A stretch of DNA of 64,000 nt from Rhodococcus sp. 1163. Lineage in GTDB: Bacteria > Actinomycetota > Actinomycetes > Mycobacteriales > Mycobacteriaceae. Below, in pieces: positions 1 through 8,420 of the stretch. Made by a program: the position numbers and the translations under genes. Positions within the stretch are counted from its first letter, which is position 1. The number at the start of each line of letters is the position of its first letter. Where the stretch lies: NCBI RefSeq assembly GCF_002091985.1, contig NZ_MKKX01000016.1:1-64000 (forward strand), given 5' to 3'. The notes beneath the pieces are model-generated. The model was not told where the DNA came from. It worked only from the letters and a program-made list of their open reading frames with translations, and ran no database searches.

Positions 1-46
1 CCTCGGGCTTTCACGCGAATTGAGCTCGACCGAGTGTCAGTTCAGA

Positions 47-119
47 GGAATGGTGCCCTGAACTGGGAAGATTGAACTTGCGAAGGTAACAATCCAGCGA
101 GTTCGAGAGGCACCATTCC
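47..119. repeat. Perfect 11-bp inverted repeat flanking the transposase 5' leader
   Basis: GGAATGGTGCC at 47-57 is exactly repeated in inverted orientation as GGCACCATTCC at 109-119. The distal arm ends one base before the GTG start of the transposase at 121. In a read-through transcript from outside the element, the arms would pair and hide the translation start. A transcript starting inside the element between the arms would lack the first arm. This is a known way for insertion sequences to avoid activation by outside promoters, but its use here is inference. Confidence 0.6.
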
Positions 120-120
120 G

Positions 121-1515
121 GTGAGTAAGTCTACGTCGCCCTACCCCGCCCTATCCGTCGATGCGACCGGAAACGGGATCGTGTCGCACGCAGGTGCCGT
201 CACCGTCCTGCGCACCGCCGAGGTCACAGGACTCACCGCAGCCCTGTCCGAGCAGCTCGCACCATGGCGTAAACCGTTGGCGCGCTTCGACCCCGGCAAG
301 ATTGTCGTCGATCTGGCAGTGTCACTGGCACTCGGCGGCGACTGCCTCGCCGACATCGCTACCCTGCGAGAACACGCGGGCGTCTTCGGGCAGGTGCCTT
401 CGGATCCGACGGTGTCCCGACTGGTCTCCGTCCTGGCCTGCGATGCTCCGCGTGTACTCGCAGCGATCGACAACGCCCGCGCACAGGCTCGCGCTGCTGC
501 GTGGGCACACGCCGGCCATCACGCGCCTGATCACGACATTTCTGCGCAGAACCCGATCGTCATCGACCTCGATGCCACCCTGGTCACCGCCCATTCGGAG
601 AAGGAGAAAGCGGCACCGACCTACAAACGCGGATTCGGATTCCACCCACTGCTGGCCTTCGTCGACCACGGCAAGTCCGGTACCGGCGAACCCGTCGCAG
701 CGCTTCTACGTCCAGGAAACGCAGGCTCGAACACCGCCGTCGACCACATCGAGGTCACTCGGAAAGCATTGGCGCAGTTGCCGTTCACTACCGGACAGCG
801 ACCTGGGAGGAAAGTGTTGGTACGGACAGACGGCGCTGGGGCGAGCCACGCATTCCTTACCTGGCTGCACAGGCAGCGGGTGTCGTATTCGATCGGCTTC
901 GCGCTCACCGACGCCATGGTCCACGCTCTCGCTGCTGTTCCGGAGAATGCATGGTCTGTCGCCGTTGACTCGGAGGAGAAGGTCCGAGACGGCGCATGGG
1001 TCATCGACGCCACCGGAATCATTGATGTCACCGCGTGGCCGCCGGGGATGCGGGTGATCATCCGGAAGGAAAGGCCACATCCAGGTGCCCAACTGCGGTT
1101 CACCGACAGCGACGGTCTGCGGTTGACCGCTTTTGCCACCAACACCGTCGGTGGTCAAGTCCAGGACCTCGAACTACGGCACCGGCGCCGCGCGCGATGC
1201 GAGGACCGTATCCGCACCGCCAAGGACACCGGGCTCAGTAACTTTCCATTGCACGGTTTCGACCAGAACCGTATTTGGCTCGCACTCGTCGAACTCGCTC
1301 TCGAACTCACCGCATGGACACAGATGCTCGGCTTCCCCGATCACGATGCCCTGCGCTGGGAGCCCAAACGTATTCGTCTACGGATCTTTTCGATCGCTGG
1401 CCGCATCTCGTCCCATGCCCGTCGCATCAGACTGAAACTGTCGAAGAACGCGTCCTGGTCCGATGCGATCGTTTCCGCCCTGACACGATTGGCGGCGTTA
1501 CGCGCACCCGCCTGA
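121..1515 (+). CDS. IS1380-family transposase
   Basis: DDE transposase of 464 residues, the usual length for IS1380. The N-terminal part contains the helix-rich stretch ending in SLALGGDCLADIATLRE, characteristic of the family. It is followed by the catalytic region with PIVIDLDATLVTAH (first acidic residues) and RTDGAGASHAFLTWLH (second Asp). The C-terminal part contains RHRRRARCEDRIRTAKDTGL, with the conserved Glu/Asp-Arg signature. The GTG start at 121 gives the family's normal N-terminus but has no clear Shine-Dalgarno sequence. An inverted repeat abuts it. The reading frame is intact, so the protein itself could be active even though a right terminal repeat was not seen. Confidence 0.93.
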   Translation: MSKSTSPYPALSVDATGNGIVSHAGAVTVLRTAEVTGLTAALSEQLAPWRKPLARFDPGKIVVDLAVSLALGGDCLADIATLREHAGVFGQVPSDPTVSRLVSVLACDAPRVLAAIDNARAQARAAAWAHAGHHAPDHDISAQNPIVIDLDATLVTAHSEKEKAAPTYKRGFGFHPLLAFVDHGKSGTGEPVAALLRPGNAGSNTAVDHIEVTRKALAQLPFTTGQRPGRKVLVRTDGAGASHAFLTWLHRQRVSYSIGFALTDAMVHALAAVPENAWSVAVDSEEKVRDGAWVIDATGIIDVTAWPPGMRVIIRKERPHPGAQLRFTDSDGLRLTAFATNTVGGQVQDLELRHRRRARCEDRIRTAKDTGLSNFPLHGFDQNRIWLALVELALELTAWTQMLGFPDHDALRWEPKRIRLRIFSIAGRISSHARRIRLKLSKNASWSDAIVSALTRLAALRAPA

Positions 1516-1840
1516 CCCGGACCACCATCCCATCAACATGGAAGTAAACCTCTCGGGCGGTGGAACCGAGCGTTCAACCGATCGACATCGGCCGACACAT
1601 CGCGCCCGATCGACGTGCACTCGGCCGCAAACGACAATCTCGATCCGATCAGGTCACCACGACAGCACGAAGAAAGATCGAGGTTAACAGGACAAGAGAC
1701 GCACCGTGATCAGAAATCCGCCAACCCGATGAGAATGATCGACTGACGGTATATCAGGCGTATGTGGCGGACCGCAGGTCACATCCGATGAGCTCCGACA
1801 CATCGGATGACATACCACAACCCGACTTGCCGTAGCCACG
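1516..1840. other. Gene-free stretch between the IS1380 transposase and a DinB gene
   Basis: The first part should contain the IS right end, but no matching terminal repeat is visible. The rest has no convincing reading frame on either strand. A short inverted repeat, ACATCCGATGAGCTCCGACACATCGGATGA region, lies near 1780-1810: CATCCGATG and CATCGGATG could form a small hairpin downstream of the leftward gene at 1841. I would not call it a terminator with confidence. Confidence 0.4.
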
Positions 1841-2347
1841 TTAGCGATATAGCGGCTCGTCGAGTTGTTCGCGAAGGATGTCGCCGTGACCTGCGTGCCT
1901 GGCGAACTCCTGGATCATCATGACCAGCGTCCACCGCATGCTGAAGCGCCCCTCGCAGGCATCATTGATCGCATCGTCGAGATCGAAGCGTGCTGCGATG
2001 ACACGCGACCGCTCGCTCGCACGCTCAAACTCGGCAATTACGTTTGCCAGCAACTCGTCCTTGCCGACGACAAATGTGCCTTCGTCACGTCGTGAGTATC
2101 CGTCGCATTCGGTTTCATCGAGTCCAGCCCAGAAGCGTTGGAACCAAATACGCTCAGCTGCAGCGGCGTGTTTGATCAGTGAAATCGGTGTAGTCAGCGA
2201 GGGGACAAGTCGTCGGCGCGCGGCGACGTCCGTCAAGCCACGTGCAGTTCGGATAAGTGCCGTGCGGTTCCGATCGAGCAGGTCCTCAAGGATCTCTCGT
2301 TCGGTTCCTACTGTTAAAAGGTTGTCAGACAAAGGAGTTCGCTCCAT
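1841..2347 (-). CDS. DinB/DUF664-family protein
   Basis: 168-residue protein of the DinB-like four-helix-bundle superfamily (DUF664 branch, common in mycothiol-producing actinobacteria). Typical elements are the opening helix LEDLLDRNRTALIRTARGLTD, PTTPISLIKHAAAAERIWFQR-like helix 2 with a metal-ligand His (LIKHAAAAE), and the C-terminal helix MMIQEFARHAGHGDILREQ carrying the HxGH-type His pair. These positions usually bind a divalent metal. Related enzymes act as thiol-dependent transferases or isomerases, but the substrate of this subgroup is unknown. The gene stands alone, and the convergent side is gene-poor. Confidence 0.85.
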   Translation of the reverse strand: MERTPLSDNLLTVGTEREILEDLLDRNRTALIRTARGLTDVAARRRLVPSLTTPISLIKHAAAAERIWFQRFWAGLDETECDGYSRRDEGTFVVGKDELLANVIAEFERASERSRVIAARFDLDDAINDACEGRFSMRWTLVMMIQEFARHAGHGDILREQLDEPLYR

Positions 2348-2733
2348 TCGTTTGCGTTGTGAACTGCTTGGTTCAGCGGATGCTTAGGCGAGTGCCATTG
2401 GCGGGATGGGGCGATCCACCTCGACCAGGAGGCGGAGAAGGGCCGGCGACGAGGAATACTCGTCGAGATCATCGATAATCTGAGGCGTGTGGGCCGGAAG
2501 GTGGGGAGGGTGACGCCGATACCCAGCCTGGGTGGGCTTTGGTGCCCGTTCTACTTAGGCGGACTGTACCGCAGAGTTATGACCGATCCCTGCGATATCA
2601 GCTGCGTGAGAGCTGGCAGCATGGCCGCTGATACCCGGTTGAGCGTATTCGCAGTATGAGAACAGGTGCATTACCGGCCGACGGTGACAGTTGCACGGCA
2701 GATGCTCGGGAGTGCGTCTTCGTTACTCTTTCA
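2348..2733. other. Gene-poor interval between DinB and MarR genes
   Basis: No complete gene is recognised. An open stretch on the plus strand from about 2414 to the TGA at 2657-2659 (82 codons) contains charged, helix-like residues such as EAEKGRRRGILVEIIDNLRR. It lacks a start codon with a ribosome-binding site and matches no family I recognise. It may be a gene fragment or chance. Confidence 0.3.
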
Positions 2734-3174
2734 TCACTCACAGGATGCAGCGAGCCGGGCGAGGAGGTCGCGGAAGACTATGCCGTCGCTCTCGGACAAG
2801 CCTGCGCGGAGGAGCTCGTCTTCTACTGCCCTGATCCTGCTGCGGACTTCATCCAACAACACCTGTCCACTGGCTGTGATGCAGACGGTGCGCTGCCGTT
2901 GATCACGTGACCGTTCGCGGTTAACAAGTCCGCGAGAGACCAGCTCGTCCAGATGTCGACCCAGCCGAGTGGGGTCGCGACGCGTCCGACGCGAAAGTTC
3001 GCGCTGGGACATAGCGGCACCTGACGCCACTTCGGTCAGGATCGCATACTCCCACATCGACAGCTCAGCATCGCGAAGGACGGGCGCCTCCAGGGCCCCC
3101 AAACGCGGTAGTACGCGGAAGATCAGTGCGGCCAAGTCTGGCTCGTCGCTCGGCGCATCGCCGGAACCTTTCAT
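2734..3174 (-). CDS. MarR-family transcriptional regulator
   Basis: 146-residue winged-helix repressor of the MarR family. The helix-turn-helix reads MSQRELSRRTRRDPTRLGRH, followed by the wing GLVNRERSRDQRQRTVCITASG, which is the classic MarR DNA-binding core. The flanking helices form the dimer interface. I chose the ATG at 3174 because GAGAGGG lies seven bases upstream. The ATG at 3195 would add seven residues and lie inside the putative operator. The gene faces an MDMPI gene across about 170 bases that contain two copies of a palindrome, so autoregulation and control of that neighbour are likely. The ligand is unknown. Confidence 0.88.
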   Translation of the reverse strand: MKGSGDAPSDEPDLAALIFRVLPRLGALEAPVLRDAELSMWEYAILTEVASGAAMSQRELSRRTRRDPTRLGRHLDELVSRGLVNRERSRDQRQRTVCITASGQVLLDEVRSRIRAVEDELLRAGLSESDGIVFRDLLARLAASCE

Positions 3175-3194
3175 GGACAGCCCTCTCAATGTCA

Positions 3195-3232
3195 TCTACC
3201 GTAGTAGACGATCGATCCTCTACCGATGTAGA
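3195..3232. promoter_or_regulatory. Tandem MarR operator candidates
   Basis: Two palindromes of the form TCTAC-N4-GTAGA occur at 3195-3208 (spacer CGTA) and 3219-3232 (spacer CGAT), with centres 24 bases apart. The similarity extends to TC.TCTACCG..GTAGA.GA in both copies. They lie between the divergent MarR gene and the MDMPI gene, as expected for a MarR-type repressor that controls both genes. Confidence 0.65.
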
Positions 3233-3342
3233 TGATCAATCTTGTTTCTTACAGCCCCACGTTAATCAACCATGCACCAGTCGCGAACCTCGACGACGCC
3301 CGATGCCGCGAGACGTACTGGCTGCGACAGAAGGGCTCAATC

Positions 3343-3903
3343 ATGGATGTAACAACACTGCACACCGCAACCGAAGTCCTCGCCGAATACTTGTCCGAAG
3401 TGACCCATGGCGATCTCCGGCAATTAACACCGTTAGCCACGTGGGACATTGGTGACCTGTACGTACACCTCATCGACCAAAACATCGACACCGTTGCAGG
3501 TCTTGTGAATAAGGCATTGGTCAACGAAGGTCCGCCGGCCGAAAAGATCACGAGATCGGCCCTCGAAGTCTCGGCCCATCTGTACGGCGGTGGGTATGAG
3601 GAGCGCTACCGCCGTACAGCACGGCGTGTGGAGGAAGCCTTCGCGGCGGTTGCCGACGCAGAATCGACCTATGTCGTCGGCGAACTCCATCTCGCGGCCA
3701 GCGCCTGGTATGAGGAGCAGGTCAACGAAACAGTCATCCATACGTGGGACTTGACAGAGGCAATGGGGTTTACTTATCGCCCAACCGCAGACGTGGCACT
3801 TCGGGTTCTCAAAACGCAGCCGGAACCGCCGCTCGAAGACATCGATGCAGCGTGGGAAGCCGCGCTCAGAAAGTCGGGACGGATACCCAGTCGAACCCAT
3901 TGA
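3343..3903 (+). CDS. MDMPI/DinB-fold protein (maleylpyruvate isomerase-like, mycothiol-dependent family)
   Basis: 186-residue protein of the maleylpyruvate isomerase N-terminal (MDMPI, DinB-like) family. Visible hallmarks are the first metal-binding helix DIGDLYVHLIDQNIDTVAGL with its His, and the C-terminal HTWDLTEAMG motif whose His is the usual third metal ligand. The ATG at 3343 starts at the conserved N-terminus; the frame is open further upstream but that part is not family-like. It faces the MarR regulator and carries that regulator's putative operators in its promoter region. The family uses mycothiol as cosubstrate in some members. The reaction here is unknown. Confidence 0.8.
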   Translation: MDVTTLHTATEVLAEYLSEVTHGDLRQLTPLATWDIGDLYVHLIDQNIDTVAGLVNKALVNEGPPAEKITRSALEVSAHLYGGGYEERYRRTARRVEEAFAAVADAESTYVVGELHLAASAWYEEQVNETVIHTWDLTEAMGFTYRPTADVALRVLKTQPEPPLEDIDAAWEAALRKSGRIPSRTH

Positions 3904-4440
3904 GGTACGCACCGTCCCTGACGGGAGTGGCCATGAGCGGGAGTTACTGCAGTTTCGCTCGCCAAGGATGAGCCAAAGCACAATTAACTTGAGCGATGAC
4001 CGCTGGCTCGAGTACCACAGCCAACCGGATCTGTCGTTCTAAATCATGACGGCCTTGAACTCGGTAAACTACGAGCAATCAAGGGTTTGCAACAGTGCCC
4101 ACCCCAAGAGAAGTCGCTCTGGGCGACCCTGGAAACTCTGACCCGCTCGACGCCGCGAGCATCTGCATCGACGGCGTCGATTTGGTCGTCAGTACCGTGC
4201 ATGGTCGTGACGTTCCGCCCACCCGCGCGAGCGCAATTCTAGCCCGAATACGGACGCACGCAGGCGTATTCGCAATCACTGATGGGCACATGCCCGGGCT
4301 GGATCTGGCAATCTCCTCTCGCCCCATAGCTCTCGGCGGCATCGGAGCAGACAGAGGGAGGTTGAGGTCGATCACCATCGAAACCACCGTCCACGGTCGC
4401 GGAATCACCCAGCGCACCGGCCGCTACACCCTTGTGCCCC
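3904..4440 (+). other. Open but unrecognised segment, possibly a gene fragment
   Basis: From a GTG at 4095 the plus strand is open to 4440 and beyond. The deduced residues include CIDGVDLVVSTVHGRDVPPT and GITQRTGRYTL, which read like protein with normal codon use. However, the frame runs without a natural end into the IS30-like remnant that begins near 4440. I do not recognise the family. It is best read as the 3'-truncated remainder of a gene interrupted by mobile DNA. The interval 3904-4094 shows nothing I can name. Confidence 0.3.
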
Positions 4441-4441
4441 G

Positions 4442-4603
4442 ACCTTCGGGGAGAGGGGCCTGCGTTGGTCGCCTGTCGACGAGGTACACACCACGGAGGA
4501 ACTCGAATGGGTTACCCATCAGCTGAATCGTCGACCGCGCAAACGGTTTGCCTTCCGCACACCAACCGAGGAGATGCACCGCTTGCTGACTAAAACGCAG
4601 TGA
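4442..4603 (+). pseudogene. IS30-like transposase, C-terminal remnant
   Basis: In the frame that ends with TGA at 4601-4603 the residues include EELEWVTHQLNRRPRKRF followed by RTPTEEMHRLLTK. The pattern LN.RPRK..G(F)RTP.E is the characteristic end of IS30-family transposases. Only about 50 codons remain and no catalytic part is present, so this is a dead fragment. Its left boundary is approximate. Confidence 0.6.
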
Positions 4604-4666
4604 CCAATGCCAGTGCCAAGGCATCCGAACACCACGCAGTCGACAGCCGGTCCGCGGTGAGCGACG

Positions 4667-5407
4667 ATGGCTGTTATGTCAGATTGGATCAAGAGCAGGC
4701 TTCGCCAACATCGACGCAATCGCTTTACGCAGATGCGTCGCCGCGAAGTTCTTGGCCTGGACACCGATCTCGTTGACGACGCGGCCTGGATACATTGGAC
4801 GGACCGTTCCCTGCAACCTGTAATCGAGCCCGATGCCCTGAGGTGGATCGACAGCTCAGATCTGTATTTTCCCGGCGTCCATGGCACGTTTGAAGCGTCC
4901 ATCCGTGTGGCCAATTCCGATCTGGATACCGGCACCGGTGAGTTCGGCGAGCTACCCCAAGTGATGTTGGACCGGTTTGCCGAGACGCTTGCCGAGCACA
5001 CCACGACACCAACTGACGGCCGGCTATGCATCTGGGAGGGATACGGGTATCCATGGGGAGGTAACCCACACGCGCTCGCGTTAACATCCCCAGGCCGTGA
5101 TGATCCCGGCCCTTGGCCCTGGCCTGTCCTGCCCTCGACTATCCGCGAGGGCCCCAAAGCCACCCTGCATCTTGTGGACAGGGAATTCATCGTGTTCACC
5201 GGCCCGGTCACCGCTGCCGCCAGATTCGGGTGGAACATCACCAATTGGTGGTTCGAGTCAAAATGGCCCGATCTTGTCTACCCCGCAAACCGCTCGTGGT
5301 TGACCTACCATGATGTCGACGAAGACACCGTCGACATTCACGGCTCAGCCGCACTCATCGAGGGCATTACCGCCCTTGAAGGTCTCACCATCACACCGCA
5401 GTCCTGA
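4667..5407 (+). CDS. Hypothetical protein, 246 residues
   Basis: A full-length reading frame with good actinobacterial codon use that I do not recognise. It is soluble, without signal peptide or membrane segment, rich in Trp and acidic residues (for example WEGYGYPWGGNPHALAL and TNWWFESKWPDLVYPANRSW), and ends with a conserved-looking acidic stretch near HDVDEDTVDIHG. Trp-rich small proteins of this style in actinobacteria are often immunity or accessory proteins, but nothing here proves that. An alternative ATG lies three codons downstream at 4676. It sits between transposase remnants in an accessory region. Confidence 0.65.
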   Translation: MAVMSDWIKSRLRQHRRNRFTQMRRREVLGLDTDLVDDAAWIHWTDRSLQPVIEPDALRWIDSSDLYFPGVHGTFEASIRVANSDLDTGTGEFGELPQVMLDRFAETLAEHTTTPTDGRLCIWEGYGYPWGGNPHALALTSPGRDDPGPWPWPVLPSTIREGPKATLHLVDREFIVFTGPVTAAARFGWNITNWWFESKWPDLVYPANRSWLTYHDVDEDTVDIHGSAALIEGITALEGLTITPQS

Positions 5408-5870
5408 ACACCACTGCAATGTCCGGATTCTCGGGCAGGACACCCTTTACCGACAACTACAATTGCCGAACCGTCGAAGCGACGGGCGAACCGGTGTTGC
5501 AACGACCGCTCGAATTCTCCAATCGATTATACCGGGCGATCGCGCTGAATCCTCATTAAGTCTGTTGCTCGCAGCAGGTTCTGGTGGCTACTGGTGTGCT
5601 CGCGCTGTCACCAACCGGCACCCGGCATGGCTCCGGGGTTTCGTCGACGACGATCCGGAGATCGTGAACCGACTGGCCAACCGTGACTGCCCCGCATGCC
5701 ACGTCGACGATCTTGTGGCCCTCGGTGTGGCGGCTCTACGTGCGCGCCTCGGCCACGGCTCGGGTGTCTGAATGTCGTCGAGCGCGTCCCTCTTGTTGCA
5801 TGACCATGTTGTCCCGGAAGATGAGTCTCGAACGCCCCGGATTCGGGTAGCGACTCAGTAAGCTGGTGCG
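5408..5870 (+). other. Gene-poor stretch with a possible C-terminal fragment
   Basis: No complete gene. On the plus strand a frame ending at 5771 contains GFVDDDPEIVNRLANRDCPA and CHVDDLVALGVAALRARLG, with a CPAC pair that could bind metal. It has no plausible start of its own, so it may be the 3' end of a broken gene. The bases from 5772 to 5870 form the leader of the DUF6924 gene. Confidence 0.3.
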
Positions 5871-6686
5871 ATGGTACGCACTCTGCCCGAAGGCCAATTT
5901 CTCTTGATCCGAACCGGATTCGAAGACGAAAATGCATGGCAGACATTGCAGGTCGAGGCCCAAGCCGATTTTACCATCGTTGACGATCCCGAATTCGACG
6001 GGATATCGATCGAAGAACTCGTCGAGGTAGCCGGCGGCTCGCTCGACTACGCTTTCGTAGCCGACCACCGGACATTCACGGACCCGAGGCGACCGATTTT
6101 GGTCGTTGATCTTCACGTCCGCGATGAAGACGGCGATGTGTACGTCGACGACGAGTCTGAGGATGCTGTCGAGGAACCGATCTCCAGATTCCGTGTGACA
6201 CCGGAGTACTTAGCAGTAGTCGAAAACAATCTGTCGACCGCAAATCTGGACTTTGCTGACTTTATCGCCAGCGCAGACCGCGGTGGTCTGTTCGATGGGT
6301 ATGCCGCTCCAGCGGAGACTCTCACGTTGGAGAGACGAGACCTGCTGGCGGCCGCTCGAAATTCGAACCTCCCGGCTATGCTCGTGACCCGTTACAGCGA
6401 GGCACTCGAACTATATCGGCGCTCGACGGTAACAGCGACACCGACGGAGGATTTGAGCGAGCACCACAAATACCTCCAGAACAACATGGAGGGCTTCGGC
6501 CACGCCGAGGAAGTTCTCGGTCTGGAGGAATCGCTGGAGATCAGTGCTCAGGGCGGTGGGCCAGTACTTGCGTTCTATTTTCCGATCCGGAGCGGGTGGT
6601 GGAGCGCGAATGTAGCCCCCGAAACGCTCGCTCCAGTAACCCTGCTGATGTCGCGAATGGCCTCCCGGAGACCAAGTACGTCCTGA
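5871..6686 (+). CDS. DUF6924-domain protein with an atypical C-terminal extension
   Basis: Residues 1-144 match the actinobacterial DUF6924 domain. Features are LPEGQFLLIRTGFEDENAWQ at the start, FTIVDDPEFDGISIEELVE, the FVADHRTFTDPRRPILVVDL core, and the terminal ENNLSTANLDFADFIASAD ending in GLFDGY, where the domain normally stops. The frame then continues for about 127 residues of unrelated sequence. Its last part (around IRSGWWSANV) reads into what looks like a degenerate HicB-like gene. A lost stop codon or a deletion fusion explains this better than a real two-domain protein. The function of DUF6924 is unknown; such genes often sit in variable regions. Confidence 0.65.
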   Translation: MVRTLPEGQFLLIRTGFEDENAWQTLQVEAQADFTIVDDPEFDGISIEELVEVAGGSLDYAFVADHRTFTDPRRPILVVDLHVRDEDGDVYVDDESEDAVEEPISRFRVTPEYLAVVENNLSTANLDFADFIASADRGGLFDGYAAPAETLTLERRDLLAAARNSNLPAMLVTRYSEALELYRRSTVTATPTEDLSEHHKYLQNNMEGFGHAEEVLGLEESLEISAQGGGPVLAFYFPIRSGWWSANVAPETLAPVTLLMSRMASRRPSTS

Positions 6687-6994
6687 CGCTGCGCGGTTGG
6701 GTGTCGGACGGAATCCCGTCCGGCCACCCAACCCATCGCACTCGAAACCGGTGTCGCTCTCGCCGACGTCGAGATCGACCAGCACATTGAACTCGAACCC
6801 GGGGGAGAAGATCTCCCGGTCTGCATCGCCGAGATCTCAACACAGCGAGCACGTCTGGCAGAGGACGAAGCCGGCATCGAAGCCAGCACCGAGGCATTCG
6901 CGAAGAAACTCGCCACCGCCCAGGTACCCGTCCGGGACATGGGATCGCTTCTCGGCGTGACTTTCAGCGAGCCAGCCAACTCGTCAACAGCTGA
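6575..6994 (+). pseudogene. HicB-like antitoxin gene remnant with frameshifts
   Basis: Pieces of one small protein can be read in different plus-strand frames. RSGWWSANV near 6590 resembles the HicB-like beta-strand opening (..R.G.WW...V). The middle VALADVEIDQHIEL follows. The end reads AFAKKLATAQVPVRDMGSLL, then GVT, and one frame over QRASQLVNS with TGA at 6992-6994. In this actinobacterial family the last part is an Xre-like helix-turn-helix (..RDIG..LGVSFQRA.QL). At least two frame changes are needed, so it is a pseudogene. No partner toxin is recognised. Confidence 0.5.
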
Positions 6995-7404
6995 CCACAG
7001 CAAAGGTGGAACAGATGGTGGCCTTTCTTCCAACGGGTGATCGCTTGTCGTGCAGCGTCGTTGGGAGCTTGCGGGGTGCGTTCATGCTGGTCGGGCGCGC
7101 TGTGGTCGGGCGACGCAGCCAAGGGCGAAGGAGGTCCCTCCTGTGCAACTGCAGCGGCGGAGGCGTCGCCGACGACTACGGCCAGTGCGTCGAGCAGGCG
7201 TAGCCGTGAGTCGTTGTCCAGAGTGGATTGCGGGAGGTCCGTGGTGATGGCGGTGACGACGGCCAGTGCGCTGACCGCCCACGCGTGCGCGTCGTCGCTG
7301 CGCGAGATTCTGAAATAGGTTTCGTATTCGGCACTTCGGGTGATCGGGATGGTGCTATCGGTGGGTAGGACGACTCGATCGATGCTCGTCGGAGATGGGG
7401 TCAT
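6964..7404 (-). CDS. Hypothetical small protein (uncertain)
   Basis: An open frame of 146 codons from the ATG at 7404. The first 110 residues (for example SAEYETYFRISRSDDAHAWA and DNDSRLRLLDALAVVVGDAS) have a compositional pattern consistent with coding, but no family is recognised. The 5' end overlaps the 3' end of the broken EamA gene by about 50 bases. The 3' end runs antisense into the HicB-like remnant, so the last 25 residues are doubtful. It could be a real small gene or a remnant. Confidence 0.35.
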   Translation of the reverse strand: MTPSPTSIDRVVLPTDSTIPITRSAEYETYFRISRSDDAHAWAVSALAVVTAITTDLPQSTLDNDSRLRLLDALAVVVGDASAAAVAQEGPPSPLAASPDHSAPDQHERTPQAPNDAARQAITRWKKGHHLFHLCCGQLLTSWLAR

Positions 7405-8346
7405 GAAGGCCGCTTCCGTGGCTTGAAGTGGAGTCAGGGTGGTGGGGGTGTCGTGTTGCGGTCCAGACGGCTCCAACGACGACGGCGGCTCCGGCCAGTT
7501 GAATCCAGGTGGGTCGCTCGCTGAGGACGACGAATCCGAACGCGATGGCCAGCACGGGCTGTAGCAGCAGCAGGGCGGCGACAGTATTGGCCGCCAGCGA
7601 TCGGGATCCCGAGCTGATGAACAACCATGCGGCAACCTGCCCGAGCAGGGCGAGTGCGATCATCCATCCCCAGGCAGAGGCGGAAATGTCGAGATCGAGG
7701 TCGCCGAGGCCAGCCGAGACGACTCCGGCGGTCACGGTTGCCGATGCGGTGGCCACGCAGATCGGGGTGACCAGATGGCTGGGGCTGTGTTGGTGGAGCG
7801 GCGGTTCAGGAACAAGTAGGCCGCGTATGCGGCACCGGCGGTGATGCCCAGAATGGAACCGCGCAGCGCGTTGTCGGCTCCTGTTCTGCCGATGAGTCCG
7901 CCGGCGAGGGCGACGCCGAGCAGCATGCAGGGCACTGCCATGAGGAAACGTCTGGGGATGGCGGTTCGATCCACGACCAGCGCGATCAGCGGCAGGACGA
8001 CCACCTGAACGTTGATGAGCACGGTGGCGATCGACGCACCGACGTCGAGAATGCTCGCGGTCCACATGACGTAGTCGGCCCCGAGGAAGACGCCGGCACC
8101 GATGGCCATGGGGTACAACCTCACCGGCATCGCCCCGCGCCGGTGAAGTTCCCACAGCGCCATCGGAACGAGAGCCGCGAGAGCGATCAGACATCGCAGA
8201 AATGCCGCAGTGCCCGAGGTGACATCGGCAAGCTTGACGAAGGTGGCGGACAGAGACAGTGAGGCGGCACCCGCGATCACCAACGCCGCATTCCCGCCCA
8301 CCCCCCGATCGGTGGCGGCAGCTCTCGGTATCGCGGTCCTGGTCAC
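7355..8346 (-). pseudogene. EamA/DMT-family transporter, disrupted by a frameshift
   Basis: Two frames together give a normal drug/metabolite transporter of about 310 residues with ten membrane helices. The first frame (GTG at 8346) covers the first five helices up to AAYLFLNRRSTNTAP. The second begins with SHLVTPICVATASATVTAG and continues through WGWMIALALLGQVAAWLFIS and IQLAGAAVVVGAVW to the stop at 7355. The switch lies near 7770-7790, in the cytoplasmic loop between the two EamA repeats. It requires loss of one base or gain of two. A sequencing error would also explain it. The divergent LysR gene is probably its regulator. Confidence 0.82.
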
Positions 8347-8420
8347 CTGCTCAAGGCAACCAGCTACAAATCGATAAGTCTACTAGTCAGTTCTACCACT
8401 AACGCAGTAGTCTTACTTAT

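Larger units (their letters stand above)
1..1560 (+). mobile_element. IS1380-family insertion sequence (left end at window start; right end not recognised)
   Basis: The transposase gene fills almost all of this interval, as in IS1380-type elements of about 1.6-1.7 kb. The window begins with CCTCGGGCTTTCAC, which resembles an IS1380 terminal repeat. I looked for the inverted counterpart (GTGAAAGCCCGAGG) within 300 bases after the transposase stop and did not find it. The only similar string is CTCTCGGGC near 1551. The right end may therefore be lost or diverged, which would make this copy non-autonomous. The 1560 boundary is approximate. Confidence 0.6.

Noticed and set aside
4079-4417. 112-codon minus-strand frame opposite the segment before the IS30 remnant
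   Set aside because: Met/Ser/Arg-rich with no family; the plus-strand frame looks more protein-like, though neither is certain.
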